Below, piece by piece: positions 17,671 through 26,436 of a DNA stretch of 64,000 nucleotides. This stretch comes from DASSUW01 sp035717845 (GTDB lineage: Bacteria; Actinomycetota; Thermoleophilia; Solirubrobacterales; Solirubrobacteraceae), in assembly GCA_035717845.1 (NCBI GenBank), contig DASTIC010000133.1, forward strand, positions 1-64,000, read 5' to 3'. The position numbers were made by a program, and so were the translations under genes. Within the stretch, counting starts at the first letter, position 1; each line of letters begins with the position of its first letter. The notes under the pieces were generated by a model. It was not told where the DNA came from, did no database searches, and was given only the letters and a program-made list of their open reading frames with translations.

Positions 17671-19098
17671 TCAGCGGGGGGTCACTACCGTCGGCGGCGG
17701 CGTGCCGTCCTCGGGCTCGCCCGCGTCGGCGAGGATCTGGCGCTTCTCGGCTGCGAACTCCTGCTCGTCGATGACGCCGGACTCCTTGAGCCGGGCGAGC
17801 CGCTCGAGACGCTCGAGCCGGTCGCCGTTCGACGGTCCCTCCGAGGTTGTGGTCTTCGCCTCGGTCACCACATCCGCGGCCGTGCCGGCCACCGCCGTGC
17901 GGCCCGCGGGGCCTCCCTGGCGGGCCCAGGTGACGCCGCGCCGGGCGTGCTCGCGCAGGCGCTCGATCGACTCCCCCATGTCGGCATCGGGATACTCGCG
18001 CGCGATCTTGCGACGGAGCGCCTCGGTGGCGACGGCCAGGAGGGCGATGAGGATCAACGCCAGGGCGGGGTCTCGGGTGGCGGGGGTCGGCGCCCACCAC
18101 AGGAGCAGGACGACGAACACGGCCAGGGCGGCGTAGGCGACGCCCGGGTGGCGGGCATACGGAGCGATCGCACGCCGGACCGCCACCGTCGGCCGCGATG
18201 GGCCGGCCAGCCACGCGGCGAAGATCATGAACACGCCGTAGCCGAGTGTCGCCCACGCCGCCTGGACGAGCAGCGTGGTTGAGATGGTCCACGCGGCGAG
18301 GGCCGCCGGCTCGACCGAGGCGGTCTGGGTCAGCGCCTCGGCGAGCGCCGGTCCGGCCTGGTCCTGGAGGATCAGCGCGAGGGCTCCGGCCAGCACGAAG
18401 CCGATCCCGTACGCGCGGAGCGCCTCGCGCCGCCAGCCCGGAGCGACGGCAAGGGCAAGTGCGAACAGCCCGAGCGACAGCGCCACGAGCACGATCGGCA
18501 GCCCGCGGACGACCTTCAGGCCGGTCTGCGCCGCCTCGAGCTGGTCCGACTGCATGACCGTGATCTGCGCAGCCGACTCGGGCAGGCGGTCCTGCAGGCG
18601 GCCGCCGATGCCGACACGCTCCTGCATCTGGTCGAGCAGCTCGTTGAGGTCGAGGACGACGTCGCCGCCTTCGGTCGAGACGACCGACCCGCCCCCCTCG
18701 AGGACCTTTAGCAGCATCAGCTGCGCATTGCGGTTGGCAGCGGCCCACGCCTGCTGGGTGCGGGGCCGGGATAGCGCTTCCTTCGACGCCCGCTCGGCCA
18801 GCTCCCGTAGGGCACCGGCGGCCGGGCCGGCGAGCGGCTGGAGCCGCTCCGGGAGCGCGGCCTCCAGCTCGGCCGGCACGTCCACGTTCGCGTACAGCTG
18901 GTCCACGAGGTAGAGGGCGACCTGGTCGCGGATGACGCGGTGCTCCAGCAGCTCGGTGCTGGTGTCCGTCCAGTTGTCCGTGTTCAGCAACTGCCGGTTC
19001 GCCCAGACGGCGAGGATCGCTGCGAACGCGAGGACCGACGCCAGCACGACGAGCGCACGCGCCCACCCTCGGCGGCGATGGCGGGGAATCTCTGTCAC
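17671..19098 (-). CDS. Membrane protein with C-terminal SHOCT module
   Basis: 475 residues from GTG 19098. A basic N-terminus and one helix (ALVVLASVLAFAAILAVWAN) are followed by a roughly 200-residue, probably extracytoplasmic region, then about five further helices, a linker and a SHOCT motif (RLARLKESGVIDEQEFAAEK) near the C-terminus. SHOCT is a short helical motif of unknown function at the ends of actinobacterial membrane proteins. I chose the GTG because a GATGTG-box promoter with -10 TAGCCT ends 10 bp before it, so an upstream ATG at 19137 would lie inside the promoter. The same operator faces the divergent operon at 19189. Confidence 0.8.
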   Translation of the reverse strand: MTEIPRHRRRGWARALVVLASVLAFAAILAVWANRQLLNTDNWTDTSTELLEHRVIRDQVALYLVDQLYANVDVPAELEAALPERLQPLAGPAAGALRELAERASKEALSRPRTQQAWAAANRNAQLMLLKVLEGGGSVVSTEGGDVVLDLNELLDQMQERVGIGGRLQDRLPESAAQITVMQSDQLEAAQTGLKVVRGLPIVLVALSLGLFALALAVAPGWRREALRAYGIGFVLAGALALILQDQAGPALAEALTQTASVEPAALAAWTISTTLLVQAAWATLGYGVFMIFAAWLAGPSRPTVAVRRAIAPYARHPGVAYAALAVFVVLLLWWAPTPATRDPALALILIALLAVATEALRRKIAREYPDADMGESIERLREHARRGVTWARQGGPAGRTAVAGTAADVVTEAKTTTSEGPSNGDRLERLERLARLKESGVIDEQEFAAEKRQILADAGEPEDGTPPPTVVTPR

Positions 19099-19108
19099 GG
19101 AGACACCG

Positions 19109-19152
19109 AGGCTATGCGTGCCGTCTGCGGCGCACATCGTCCGATCCGGGTG
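19109..19152 (-). promoter_or_regulatory. GATGTG-box promoter of SHOCT membrane gene (shared operator)
   Basis: Reverse strand: box CACCCGGATCGGACGATGTG (19152 to 19133), 18 bp, then TAGCCT (19114-19109). The GTG start is 10 bp beyond the hexamer, giving a near-leaderless message. The dyad is shared with the divergent forward promoter. Confidence 0.65.
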
Positions 19153-19182
19153 AAGGCAGACGGCCCGCGCGCCCGTTAGGGT
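19138..19182 (+). promoter_or_regulatory. Divergent promoter using the same dyad
   Basis: Reading forward, the same dyad (19138-19157, CGTCCGATCCGGGTGAAGGC) is followed after 19 bp by TAGGGT (19177-19182), and after a further 6 bp by the ATG of the gene at 19189. That geometry predicts a leaderless mRNA. Confidence 0.55.
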
Positions 19183-19188
19183 CGCGGC

Positions 19189-19914
19189 ATGTTGAGGGAC
19201 GCCTGGACACTCGGCGCTCGGACCGGAACGGCTGCCCTGCGTCCGGTCAAAGGCGGGTATGGCGCCGCGCGGCGCCTGGAGCGGCGTCTCCGCGACGACA
19301 GCATGGACCTCGCCGGTGATGCCGCGCTCGCCCTCCTCGACGCCGTGCTGGCGTCGCCGCGCGCCGACGACGCGGTCGACCGGATCCTCGCCAGCCCGCT
19401 CGCCGAGCACGCCGTGGCGCGGGCCCTGAGCGGCGATCTCGTCGACGTGTTCGCTCGCGACGCCGGGCGCTACGCGGTGCTCGAGCGCGTCGCCGACCGG
19501 TTGCTGGAGGACGGTCTCGCCGAACAGCTGGTGCAGCGGTTCCTCGACAGCCCAGAACTCGAGCGCATGGTCGCCCTCACGCTCGAGAGCCCTGGGATGG
19601 AGCGCGTGATCGCCCGCGTCCTCGAGAGCAAGCTGATCGAGGAGACGATCGCGCGGCTCGTCGACGACACGGCGGCCCGCATGCCCGAGAGACAGGCGCT
19701 ATGGGTGCTCATCGACGAGGTGGCGCAGAGCCCCGCCGTCACGGATGCGATCACGCAGCAGGGGCTCGGAATGGCGGACGAGGTCGCGGATGACATCCGC
19801 AACCGCTCGCGGACGGCCGATGCGTGGCTGGAACGGGCGGCGCGTCGTGTGCTGCGACGGCAAGAGCGAGGCGGAGGTTCGCCTCCGGCAACCCCGGAGC
19901 CCAACCTGCCATGA
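19189..19914 (+). CDS. Helical protein of unknown function, first gene of transporter operon
   Basis: 241 residues, strongly helical, with repeated short units of similar form (VDRILASPLAEHAVARAL, VQRFLDSPELERMVALTLES, MERVIARVLESKLIEETIA), about 20-25 residues each. There is no membrane segment or catalytic motif. Similar unnamed proteins occur beside RDD proteins in related genomes, as far as I recall. The gene starts 6 bp after a -10 hexamer and has no ribosome site, so it is probably translated from a leaderless mRNA. It overlaps the RDD gene by ATGA and leads a three-gene operon ending with the AI-2E family transporter. Confidence 0.75.
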   Translation: MLRDAWTLGARTGTAALRPVKGGYGAARRLERRLRDDSMDLAGDAALALLDAVLASPRADDAVDRILASPLAEHAVARALSGDLVDVFARDAGRYAVLERVADRLLEDGLAEQLVQRFLDSPELERMVALTLESPGMERVIARVLESKLIEETIARLVDDTAARMPERQALWVLIDEVAQSPAVTDAITQQGLGMADEVADDIRNRSRTADAWLERAARRVLRRQERGGGSPPATPEPNLP

Positions 19915-20459
19915 GCGCCCGCGCCGGGCCGGGCCCGGGTGTGACATCGCCGGCCTCGAACGGCGCCGCCCCTGCGGCCCCGGACCTGCCCCCGGCCGCC
20001 GTGGCGTACGCCGGCCTCGTCACGCGCGTGATCGCCTTCGTGGTCGACATTCTCATGATCCAGGCGGTGACGTGGGTCGTCGGGGCCGTCGCGGCCGTGA
20101 TCGCCTCGATGCTCCACCTCTCTGATGGCCTCGAGACGGCTCTGGTCGCCGTCGGCGCGGTCGTGGCGACGCTGTGGGCGGTGAGCTACTTCGCGTTCTT
20201 CTGGGTGACCACCGGGCAGACGCCGGGGAACCGCCTGATGCAGATCCGCGTGCAGGATGCCGGCGGCGGCACGCTCCCGCTGGGCCGTGCGCTCGTGCGC
20301 GTGCCGGCCGCGGTCCTGTCCGCGCTGATCCTGTTCGTCGGCTTCCTGACGATCCTCGTCGACTCGCAGCGCCGTGCGCTCCACGACCGCCTCCTCCGGA
20401 GCGTCGTGATCGACGCCCCGGAACCGGGCCGCCGGCGTCCCACCAGGCCCGCGCCCTGA
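19911..20459 (+). CDS. RDD family membrane protein
   Basis: 182 residues. A Pro/Ala-rich cytoplasmic N-terminus (about 35 residues) precedes an RDD domain: VTRVIAFVVDILMIQAVTW has the Arg and Asp that name the family, then a second helix pair and the QTPGNRLMQIRV signature, ending ALHDRLLRSVVI. RDD proteins are often annotated as possible transporters, with little direct evidence. ATG 19911 overlaps the preceding stop (ATGA), indicating translational coupling. Confidence 0.88.
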   Translation: MSARAGPGPGVTSPASNGAAPAAPDLPPAAVAYAGLVTRVIAFVVDILMIQAVTWVVGAVAAVIASMLHLSDGLETALVAVGAVVATLWAVSYFAFFWVTTGQTPGNRLMQIRVQDAGGGTLPLGRALVRVPAAVLSALILFVGFLTILVDSQRRALHDRLLRSVVIDAPEPGRRRPTRPAP

Positions 20460-20477
20460 CCGAAGTTTGAGGAGGCG

Positions 20478-21566
20478 ATGACCATGTCCACCGGGCGTAC
20501 CAGCCTGTTCTCCACCCCGGCGTGGCTCCGCGACCTGGGGTTCGCGTCGTGGCTGCTCGTCGGCTTCGTGCTCATCATCATCGGCGTCATCTGGCTGCTC
20601 GGCCAGACGTCGACGATCGTCATGCCGGTGATCGTGGCGGCGGTCCTGGGAGCGGTCGTAGCGCCCCTGGTCGACGCCATCGCTCGTCGCGGGGCGCCGC
20701 GAGCCGTGGGCGCGGGCGTCGTCCTCCTCGGGCTGGTGGCGGTCGCCCTCCTCGTCGTCTTCCTCGTCGTCCACGGCATCTCCGCCAACTCGGGCGACGT
20801 GTCGACCCAGGCGACGAAGGCACTCGACAAGGTGGAGGGCTGGCTCAAGGACGCCGGGATCAACCCCGCCGACGCCAAGGAGGGCGTCAAGAAGGCGGCG
20901 CCTGAGATCCGGGAAACGCTCGTCAGCGGCGTGGCGACCGGCATCAACGGCCTGACATCGGTGGTGTTCTTCCTCTCCTTCGCCGCGCTCGCCACGTTCT
21001 TCGTGCTCAAGGACGCGCCGGTGATGTCGCGCTTCATTACCCGCCACATGGGCCTTCCGGTGCCGGTTGCCGAGATCGTCACGCGAGAGATCGCGAAGGG
21101 GCTGCGCAACTACTTCACCGGCGTGACGATCATCGCCGCCTTCAACGCGATCCTGGTCGGAATGGGCGCGCTGATCCTGGGCGTGCCGCTGGCCGGCACG
21201 ATCGCCGTGGTCACGTTCGTCACGGCGTACATCCCGTACATCGGGGCCTGGACCGCCGGGATCTTCGCCTTCGTCCTGGCGCTCGGCTCCCAGGGGGCCG
21301 CCGACGCCATGATCCTGGCGCTCGTCATCTTCCTCGCCAACGGGCTGCTGCAGAACCTCCTGCAGCCGTTCGTCTTCGGCGCGACGCTGAACCTCAACCC
21401 GCTCGCGGTGCTGATCGTGACGGTCGGCGGCGGCGCCCTGTTCGGCATGGTCGGGCTCACGCTCGCGGCGCCGCTCACCTCGGCCGCGGTGCACATCAGC
21501 GAAGCGCTCAGGGCGCGCCCCGAAGCCGACGCCGGCGACGTGCCGGCGGCCGCCGGCGTCCCATGA
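20478..21566 (+). CDS. AI-2E family transporter
   Basis: 362 residues of the AI-2E (YdiK/PerM/TqsA) family: two N-terminal helix pairs, a soluble insertion around residues 105-150 (KALDKVEGWLKDAGI), then five to six helices with the family stretch ITREIAKGLRNYFTG-like and LVIFLANGLLQNLLQP. Members export small solutes or act in Na+/H+ exchange; the substrate here is unknown. GAGGAGG precedes ATG 20478 by about 5 bp. It is the last gene of the 19189-21566 operon. No hairpin stands out before the convergent universal stress gene. Confidence 0.9.
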   Translation: MTMSTGRTSLFSTPAWLRDLGFASWLLVGFVLIIIGVIWLLGQTSTIVMPVIVAAVLGAVVAPLVDAIARRGAPRAVGAGVVLLGLVAVALLVVFLVVHGISANSGDVSTQATKALDKVEGWLKDAGINPADAKEGVKKAAPEIRETLVSGVATGINGLTSVVFFLSFAALATFFVLKDAPVMSRFITRHMGLPVPVAEIVTREIAKGLRNYFTGVTIIAAFNAILVGMGALILGVPLAGTIAVVTFVTAYIPYIGAWTAGIFAFVLALGSQGAADAMILALVIFLANGLLQNLLQPFVFGATLNLNPLAVLIVTVGGGALFGMVGLTLAAPLTSAAVHISEALRARPEADAGDVPAAAGVP

Positions 21567-21696
21567 CCTCGTCCGGGCGCTCGAGCGGGCTGCCCTTTCC
21601 GTAGATGCTCGGCCGGATGAGCGTCGATGCGCTCTGGCATCACCTCGAGGCGGTCGGCCCTCTCAGGCGCCTGATCGCCTTCGGATCGTCCGCTAC

Positions 21697-22629
21697 TCAC
21701 CTGGGCGCGTGCGCCTCCGCGCCCGCCACCAGCGCATCGATCTGGCCCTCGGCCCCACGCGGCAGCACGAGGACCGGGCAGCAGGCCGCCTCCGTCACCT
21801 TCCGCGCCACGCCACCCAGCGTCACGGCGCCGACCGGCCCGTAGGCGCGGGACCCGAGGACGAGCAGGTCGAGGCGCTCGGACGCAGCGACGAGCCCATC
21901 GGCGGAATCCTGAAACAGGACGTCGGGCTCGACATCCAGGTCGGCCGCCACCTGTCCGATCGCCTCGCGAAGGGCCTGCTCCGCACCGAGCCGATCGCGC
22001 GCGGCGACATCCTCGGAAACGTCGCGGTCATGGTGCTCCCCAGCCAGGAGGCCGGGCGACTGCTCCGCGGCGTGCTTGGGGCTGAGCACCATGATGGCCT
22101 CGAGCCGGGCGCCGGCGGAGCGGGCAAGGAGCGCCGCGGTCCTGAGGGCCTCATGTCCCTCCGGTGTGGGAGTGAAGCCGGCGCCGACGGTTCGGACGCC
22201 GTGCGGGTGCTGCTCGTGACCGTGCGGGACAACGACGACAGGGCTGGGCGATCCTTGGATCAGCCGCTCCGCGGTGCTTCCCAGCAGTACCCGCCCCAGC
22301 CTGCCACGCCGGGTCGATCCGATGACGATGAGCCCTGGCTGGATCTCATCGGCGACCCGGGCGACGCCGCGCGCGGGGCTACTGTCCTCCACGACGCGGA
22401 TGGTGGCGTCGACGTCGGTCGAGCGCAGCTCCGATGCGAGCGACTCGTGCGCTCCGCCGGGCGTGGGGGCGAACTCGCCGTCGCCGAGACCGTCGCCCGC
22501 CGCGGCGCCCGGGCCGACGGCGACCACGACCAACGGCGCGCCGGTGAAGCGCGCGGCAGCGACGGCAAAGTGCACGGGGACCCGGTCGGCGTGCTCCGGG
22601 CTGAAGGCGACGAGAATAGGCGGGTTCAT
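21697..22629 (-). CDS. Universal stress protein, tandem UspA domains
   Basis: 310 residues with two UspA domains. The first (1-150) starts MNPPILVAFSPEHADR and ends with the ATP-binding loop VIGSTRRGRLGRVLLGSTAE; the second (155-300) ends VLGSRAYGPVGAVTLGGVAR. Both G-2x-G-9x-G-[ST]-like loops look usable, so nucleotide binding is likely. In actinobacteria such tandem Usp proteins respond to hypoxia, stationary phase and other stresses. GGAGGA lies 5 bp before ATG 22629. It is 38 bp downstream of the LuxR-family regulator on the same strand and may be co-transcribed with it. Confidence 0.92.
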   Translation of the reverse strand: MNPPILVAFSPEHADRVPVHFAVAAARFTGAPLVVVAVGPGAAAGDGLGDGEFAPTPGGAHESLASELRSTDVDATIRVVEDSSPARGVARVADEIQPGLIVIGSTRRGRLGRVLLGSTAERLIQGSPSPVVVVPHGHEQHPHGVRTVGAGFTPTPEGHEALRTAALLARSAGARLEAIMVLSPKHAAEQSPGLLAGEHHDRDVSEDVAARDRLGAEQALREAIGQVAADLDVEPDVLFQDSADGLVAASERLDLLVLGSRAYGPVGAVTLGGVARKVTEAACCPVLVLPRGAEGQIDALVAGAEAHAPR

Positions 22630-22667
22630 CGTGGTCCTCCTGCGTTTGAGGATGGTGCCGGCCCGAC

Positions 22668-24839
22668 TCAGGCGTCCAGGAGCCCGATCTCTCTCGCGCG
22701 CGCGACGGCCTCGGATCGACAGGACACGTTCAGCTTCCGGTAGACCGCGTTCGCCTGCGACTTGACGGTGTTCGCCGACACATACACGCGCTCGGCGATC
22801 TCGCGGAAAGAGAGGTGGGTCGGCAGGAACCGGAGGATGCGCAGCTCCGCGGTCGTCAGCATGCCGGAGGGTGCGCCGGCCGGTGCGGTCATCGCATCTA
22901 GCTGCGCCCATGTGTGCTCGAGCCAGGCCTTGAGACTCAGTGCCTCGGGAACGAGCTGCATCAGCCGGGACGCCTCCGCGAGTGCGGCACGCGCACCGTT
23001 GACGTCGCTGAGCCGGAGGGCGGCGCGCGCCACCAGGATCCGCAGCTCCTCCTCGAACCACGGTGCGAAGTCCGTCAGGGCGGACTGCAGGCGCATCGCC
23101 TCGTGAAGGTCGCTCCGCGCCTCTTCGACGCGCCCGCGATGAGCTCGCACCACCGCGGAGGTGGCGAAGACGAGCGCCACCATGGACGAGCCGGACAGCC
23201 CATGGCGATCGACCTGCGAACGGGCGCGGGTGACGAGCGCTGCGGCCTTCTCCCAGTCCTCCTCTGTGAGCGCGAGGACGGCGAGCTGGGTCAGGCAGAG
23301 CGCATGCACGTCGGGCGCCACCACGGCCGCGCGGCGTGCACCCTCCTCGAGATGGCGGACCGCGTGGTTGCGACGGCCGACGACCTGGTGCGCCGTCCCG
23401 GTGAGGAGGCGGCACAAGGACCGCCACGGGCTGTCCGCCGGCTCCAGCGAGTACGCTCGCTCGGCGTCCTCCTCCATGCGCGCGATACCGTCGGGCGCCA
23501 GCGCGGCGCGCATGATGGCGATACCGGATTCGACCCCGGCCGGCCGGTCGGGCGCAGCCGCGGCGGCGGACGCCCAGTGCGCCACCAGTTCCCCGTGGCC
23601 GCGGGCGAGTTCGCTGTTCGCCGCCGCGAGTGCGAGCATCGGATGAGCGGCGATCTGGGCATCGGTGAACCGCCCGAGCCAGCCTTGGATGATCGCCTGC
23701 CGCCCGTGACCGATGGCGCTCAAGACCCCGTTCCACACGAGATCGCCGGCCACCTCGACATCGCCTGCGCAGATCGCGTGGTGCACCGCGCGGTCAGGAT
23801 CGCCCGCCCGCCGATAGCAGGCGCTCGCGCGCCGGTGCAGCTCGGGTTCGAGCTCGGGCTCGCGCCGACGCAGTTCCGCACGCAACATCTCCCTCAGGAG
23901 CCGGTGATAGCGGTAGCGCTGATCCGTACGATCGAGCGAGACGAGCAGGAGGTTCGAGCGCGCCAGTCCGGCCAGGGTGGCAGCGGAGCCAGGTCGTTGG
24001 AGGACCGCGTCGCAGTGCTCGCCCGTCAGAGTGTCGAGCACGGAGGTCTGCAGCACGAACTCGAGCTGCTCCGCTGAGAGGTCGCCGAGCACCTCGTCGC
24101 GGAGGTAGTCGGCCACGAGACGATCTTCGCCGCCGAACCGGTGCGGTGCTTCCATTCGCGGACGCTCGCCGAGCGCCAGGGCCGCCAGAGAGAGCCCCGC
24201 GGGCCATCCCTCGGTCCGGTGCAGCAATGTCTCGACGCCGTCGCGATCGACCTCGAGGCCCGCGAGCCTGAGCAGGAGGGCGGCCTCGCTCCTCGTCATG
24301 GCGAGGTCCCGTGGCCCGAGCTCGGTGACCAGCCGCTGCTCCCGAAGGCGGGCGATCGGCAGGGGGATCCGGTTCCGGGATGCGAGGGCGAGTGTGACCT
24401 CCGGCGGCAGGTCACTGACGATGACGGCCAGCGCCTCCAGGGCCGCCGGATGGTCGAGCAGCTGCAGATCGTCGAGGACCAGCACGAGACGGCCGGTCCC
24501 CCGTTCGGGCTGCACGGCACCGAGGGCGCGCGCCACCTTCGCCGAGAAGCGGGCGCCGAGGTTGTCGCGCTCATCGACGATCACCCACGCGAACGGCCGG
24601 CGATCACGCTCGGCCCACTCGCAGAGCAGCGCGGTCTTGCCATAGCCGGCAGGTGCGACCAGGGCGGCGATCGGAGGCGCACCGGGGTCCTGCAGGAGGC
24701 GCGTCAGGCGCGGCCGCCGGACCCGATCCGACGCGCCGGGCCAGCGGGCCGGCCATGGTCCGACGGTCGGCGTCAGGTCGCCGGTCGCAACGCCGGGGGC
24801 GCCGGCCGGGACGAGGCTGACCACCGCAGGAGCCGTCAT
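22668..24839 (-). CDS. MalT-like LuxR-family transcriptional regulator (STAND ATPase)
   Basis: 723 residues from ATG 24839. A STAND-type ATPase is followed by helical repeats and a C-terminal LuxR helix-turn-helix. Walker A is APAGYGKTALL, Walker B is RLVLVLDDLQLL, and LALASRNRIPLPIARLRE is the sensor region. The middle, about residues 340-650, is TPR/MalT-like. The HTH is THLSFREIAERVYVSANTVK with SQANAVYRKLNV, ending EAVARAREIGLLDA. This plan is that of the LAL/MalT group, which switch on target genes when a ligand allows ATP-driven oligomerisation. The adjacent universal stress gene is the obvious candidate target or co-transcribed partner. Ligand unknown. Confidence 0.92.
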   Translation of the reverse strand: MTAPAVVSLVPAGAPGVATGDLTPTVGPWPARWPGASDRVRRPRLTRLLQDPGAPPIAALVAPAGYGKTALLCEWAERDRRPFAWVIVDERDNLGARFSAKVARALGAVQPERGTGRLVLVLDDLQLLDHPAALEALAVIVSDLPPEVTLALASRNRIPLPIARLREQRLVTELGPRDLAMTRSEAALLLRLAGLEVDRDGVETLLHRTEGWPAGLSLAALALGERPRMEAPHRFGGEDRLVADYLRDEVLGDLSAEQLEFVLQTSVLDTLTGEHCDAVLQRPGSAATLAGLARSNLLLVSLDRTDQRYRYHRLLREMLRAELRRREPELEPELHRRASACYRRAGDPDRAVHHAICAGDVEVAGDLVWNGVLSAIGHGRQAIIQGWLGRFTDAQIAAHPMLALAAANSELARGHGELVAHWASAAAAAPDRPAGVESGIAIMRAALAPDGIARMEEDAERAYSLEPADSPWRSLCRLLTGTAHQVVGRRNHAVRHLEEGARRAAVVAPDVHALCLTQLAVLALTEEDWEKAAALVTRARSQVDRHGLSGSSMVALVFATSAVVRAHRGRVEEARSDLHEAMRLQSALTDFAPWFEEELRILVARAALRLSDVNGARAALAEASRLMQLVPEALSLKAWLEHTWAQLDAMTAPAGAPSGMLTTAELRILRFLPTHLSFREIAERVYVSANTVKSQANAVYRKLNVSCRSEAVARAREIGLLDA

Positions 24840-24952
24840 ATGCGAAGAGCATCGCCCGTCGCACTCGAGCGCGGCAAGGGGGCGTGCCACTGCATTCGAG
24901 GTGGCCGCCACCAACGGCCGGGCGTGCGCGGCACACCCATTCACTCCGGTTT

Positions 24953-24996
24953 CACCCGTTCCTGACGATGAGCCCCCGCGCCGGCGGGCCTACCGT
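24953..24996 (+). promoter_or_regulatory. GATGTG-box promoter of DUF1254/DUF1214 gene
   Basis: The box CACCCGTTCCTGACGATGAG (24953-24972), 18 bp, then TACCGT (24991-24996). The start ATG is 26 bp beyond the hexamer. Confidence 0.6.
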
Positions 24997-25022
24997 CGAA
25001 ACAGAAGCGCCGAGACCGCTAC

Positions 25023-26360
25023 ATGTCAAGCGCCCAAATCACGACGATCGATGCCGCCGCCATCAGCGAGGACGCGTACGTGTTCGCGTATCCACTGGTG
25101 CGCGCGGAGCTCACGCGCGTTGACATGACGTCCGTGTCGGCGGCGGACCCTCATACCGAGCGTGCACCGCTGAACGAGTTGGTGCACGCACGAAGGCGGC
25201 CGGATGCCAGAATCAGGACGAGCGTAGGCGCCAGCACGTTCAACACGTCAGCGTGGCTCGACCTTGCCGGGGGGCCCGTTGTCCTCTCGGTGCCCGAGAC
25301 TCATGGGCGGTACTACGTCATGTCGATCATCGACATGTGGACCAATGCGTTCGCGTCGGTCGGTCCACGCACGACGGGCACCGGCGCCGGGGCGTACGCG
25401 ATTGGCCCTGTCGGGCTGGACGGGCCGCGGTCGTCGGAGGGCGTGCAGCCGATCATCGCCCCTACTCGTTATGTCCGGATCGTCGGCCAGACGTCCATCG
25501 CGCGCGGAGAGTCCGACGCCGAGACCCTGGCCGTTCAGCGGGGCTACGGTCTCACGCCACTCAGCCGGTGGCCGGCCGCGCCGCCCGTGGCGGCACGTGT
25601 GCCAGGCATGGAAGCTGCCAGCCGCCCCCCGCCCGCCGAGCTGGTCGACGAGATGGATGCCCGGACGTTCTTCCGCCTGGCGTCCCGGCTGATCGCGGAC
25701 AACCCGCCGCGCACGGCGGACCGCCCGCTGCTGTCTCGCGCGCAGCAGATAGGTCTTTTCAACGGCTGCGATCACGCATGGATGGGGGGCGACGCTGCGT
25801 TGCAGGCGATGGTCGAACGGGGGACAACGCGCGGTCGGGCGGCGGTGCGCGCCCAGGCAGCGTCGGCCATGGGGGAAACCTGCGGGGGCTGGTACATCGA
25901 TTACCGTCGCGGCGACTTCGGGACGGACTACCTATGCCGTGCGGGCGCGGCATGTACGCCGCTCGTAGCCCATGCATCGGCCGACGCCCTGCCGGCCCTC
26001 GCCAGCAATGACGACGACGGCCGGCGCCTCGTCGGGCACCAACGATACGTGTTGCGCTTCGGCGTCGATGGGGTCCCGCCCGTCCATGGCTTCTGGGAGC
26101 TGACCACGCAGGCTGTCGTGGCACAGGACGGTCGGATGCAGGGCGCCTCGGTCTCACTGGGCGACCAGGACGGGCTGACCGTCGATCTCGACGGATCGCT
26201 GCCCATCCACATCCAGCACGATCGTCCGCCTCGCGCGCGCCGGTCGAACTGGCTGGCGGCGCCCGCCGGAGACTTCAGGCTCGTGCTGCGGCTTCACTGG
26301 CCGCGCGAGGAGGCGCTGGCTCGTCGCTGGACGCCGCCTGCGGTCACGCGCCTCGACTAG
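25023..26360 (+). CDS. DUF1254/DUF1214 domain protein
   Basis: 445 residues. An N-terminal DUF1254 domain (EDAYVFAYPLVRAELTRVD, NTSAWLDLAGGPVVLSVPE, GRYYVMSIIDMWTNAFASVG, then TRYVRIVGQT) is joined to a C-terminal DUF1214 domain (YVLRFGVDGVPPVHGFWELT, then FRLVLRLHWPREEAL). This pair is widespread and of unknown function; many homologues are exported, but I see no signal peptide here. The gene stands alone behind a GATGTG-box promoter. The TACCTATG-poor, GC-typical sequence shows no sign of recent transfer. Confidence 0.9.
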   Translation: MSSAQITTIDAAAISEDAYVFAYPLVRAELTRVDMTSVSAADPHTERAPLNELVHARRRPDARIRTSVGASTFNTSAWLDLAGGPVVLSVPETHGRYYVMSIIDMWTNAFASVGPRTTGTGAGAYAIGPVGLDGPRSSEGVQPIIAPTRYVRIVGQTSIARGESDAETLAVQRGYGLTPLSRWPAAPPVAARVPGMEAASRPPPAELVDEMDARTFFRLASRLIADNPPRTADRPLLSRAQQIGLFNGCDHAWMGGDAALQAMVERGTTRGRAAVRAQAASAMGETCGGWYIDYRRGDFGTDYLCRAGAACTPLVAHASADALPALASNDDDGRRLVGHQRYVLRFGVDGVPPVHGFWELTTQAVVAQDGRMQGASVSLGDQDGLTVDLDGSLPIHIQHDRPPRARRSNWLAAPAGDFRLVLRLHWPREEALARRWTPPAVTRLD

Positions 26361-26366
26361 CCGGTT

Positions 26367-26410
26367 CATGCGATCCGGGTGATGTGCCGTCCGCGGCCGC
26401 GGCCTAGCTT
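26367..26410 (+). promoter_or_regulatory. GATGTG-box promoter of STAS gene
   Basis: The box CATGCGATCCGGGTGATGTG (26367-26386), 18 bp, then TAGCTT (26405-26410). The STAS start at 26437 is 26 bp downstream. The box begins 7 bp after the DUF1254 stop. Confidence 0.65.
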
Positions 26411-26436
26411 CGGCCGGTGCCTTACCCGATCAGCCG

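Noticed and set aside
19470..21494. Long open frame on the reverse strand
   Set aside because: It lies opposite the RDD and AI-2E genes, is full of Arg, Asp and His typical of an antisense shadow in GC-rich DNA, and has no family match.
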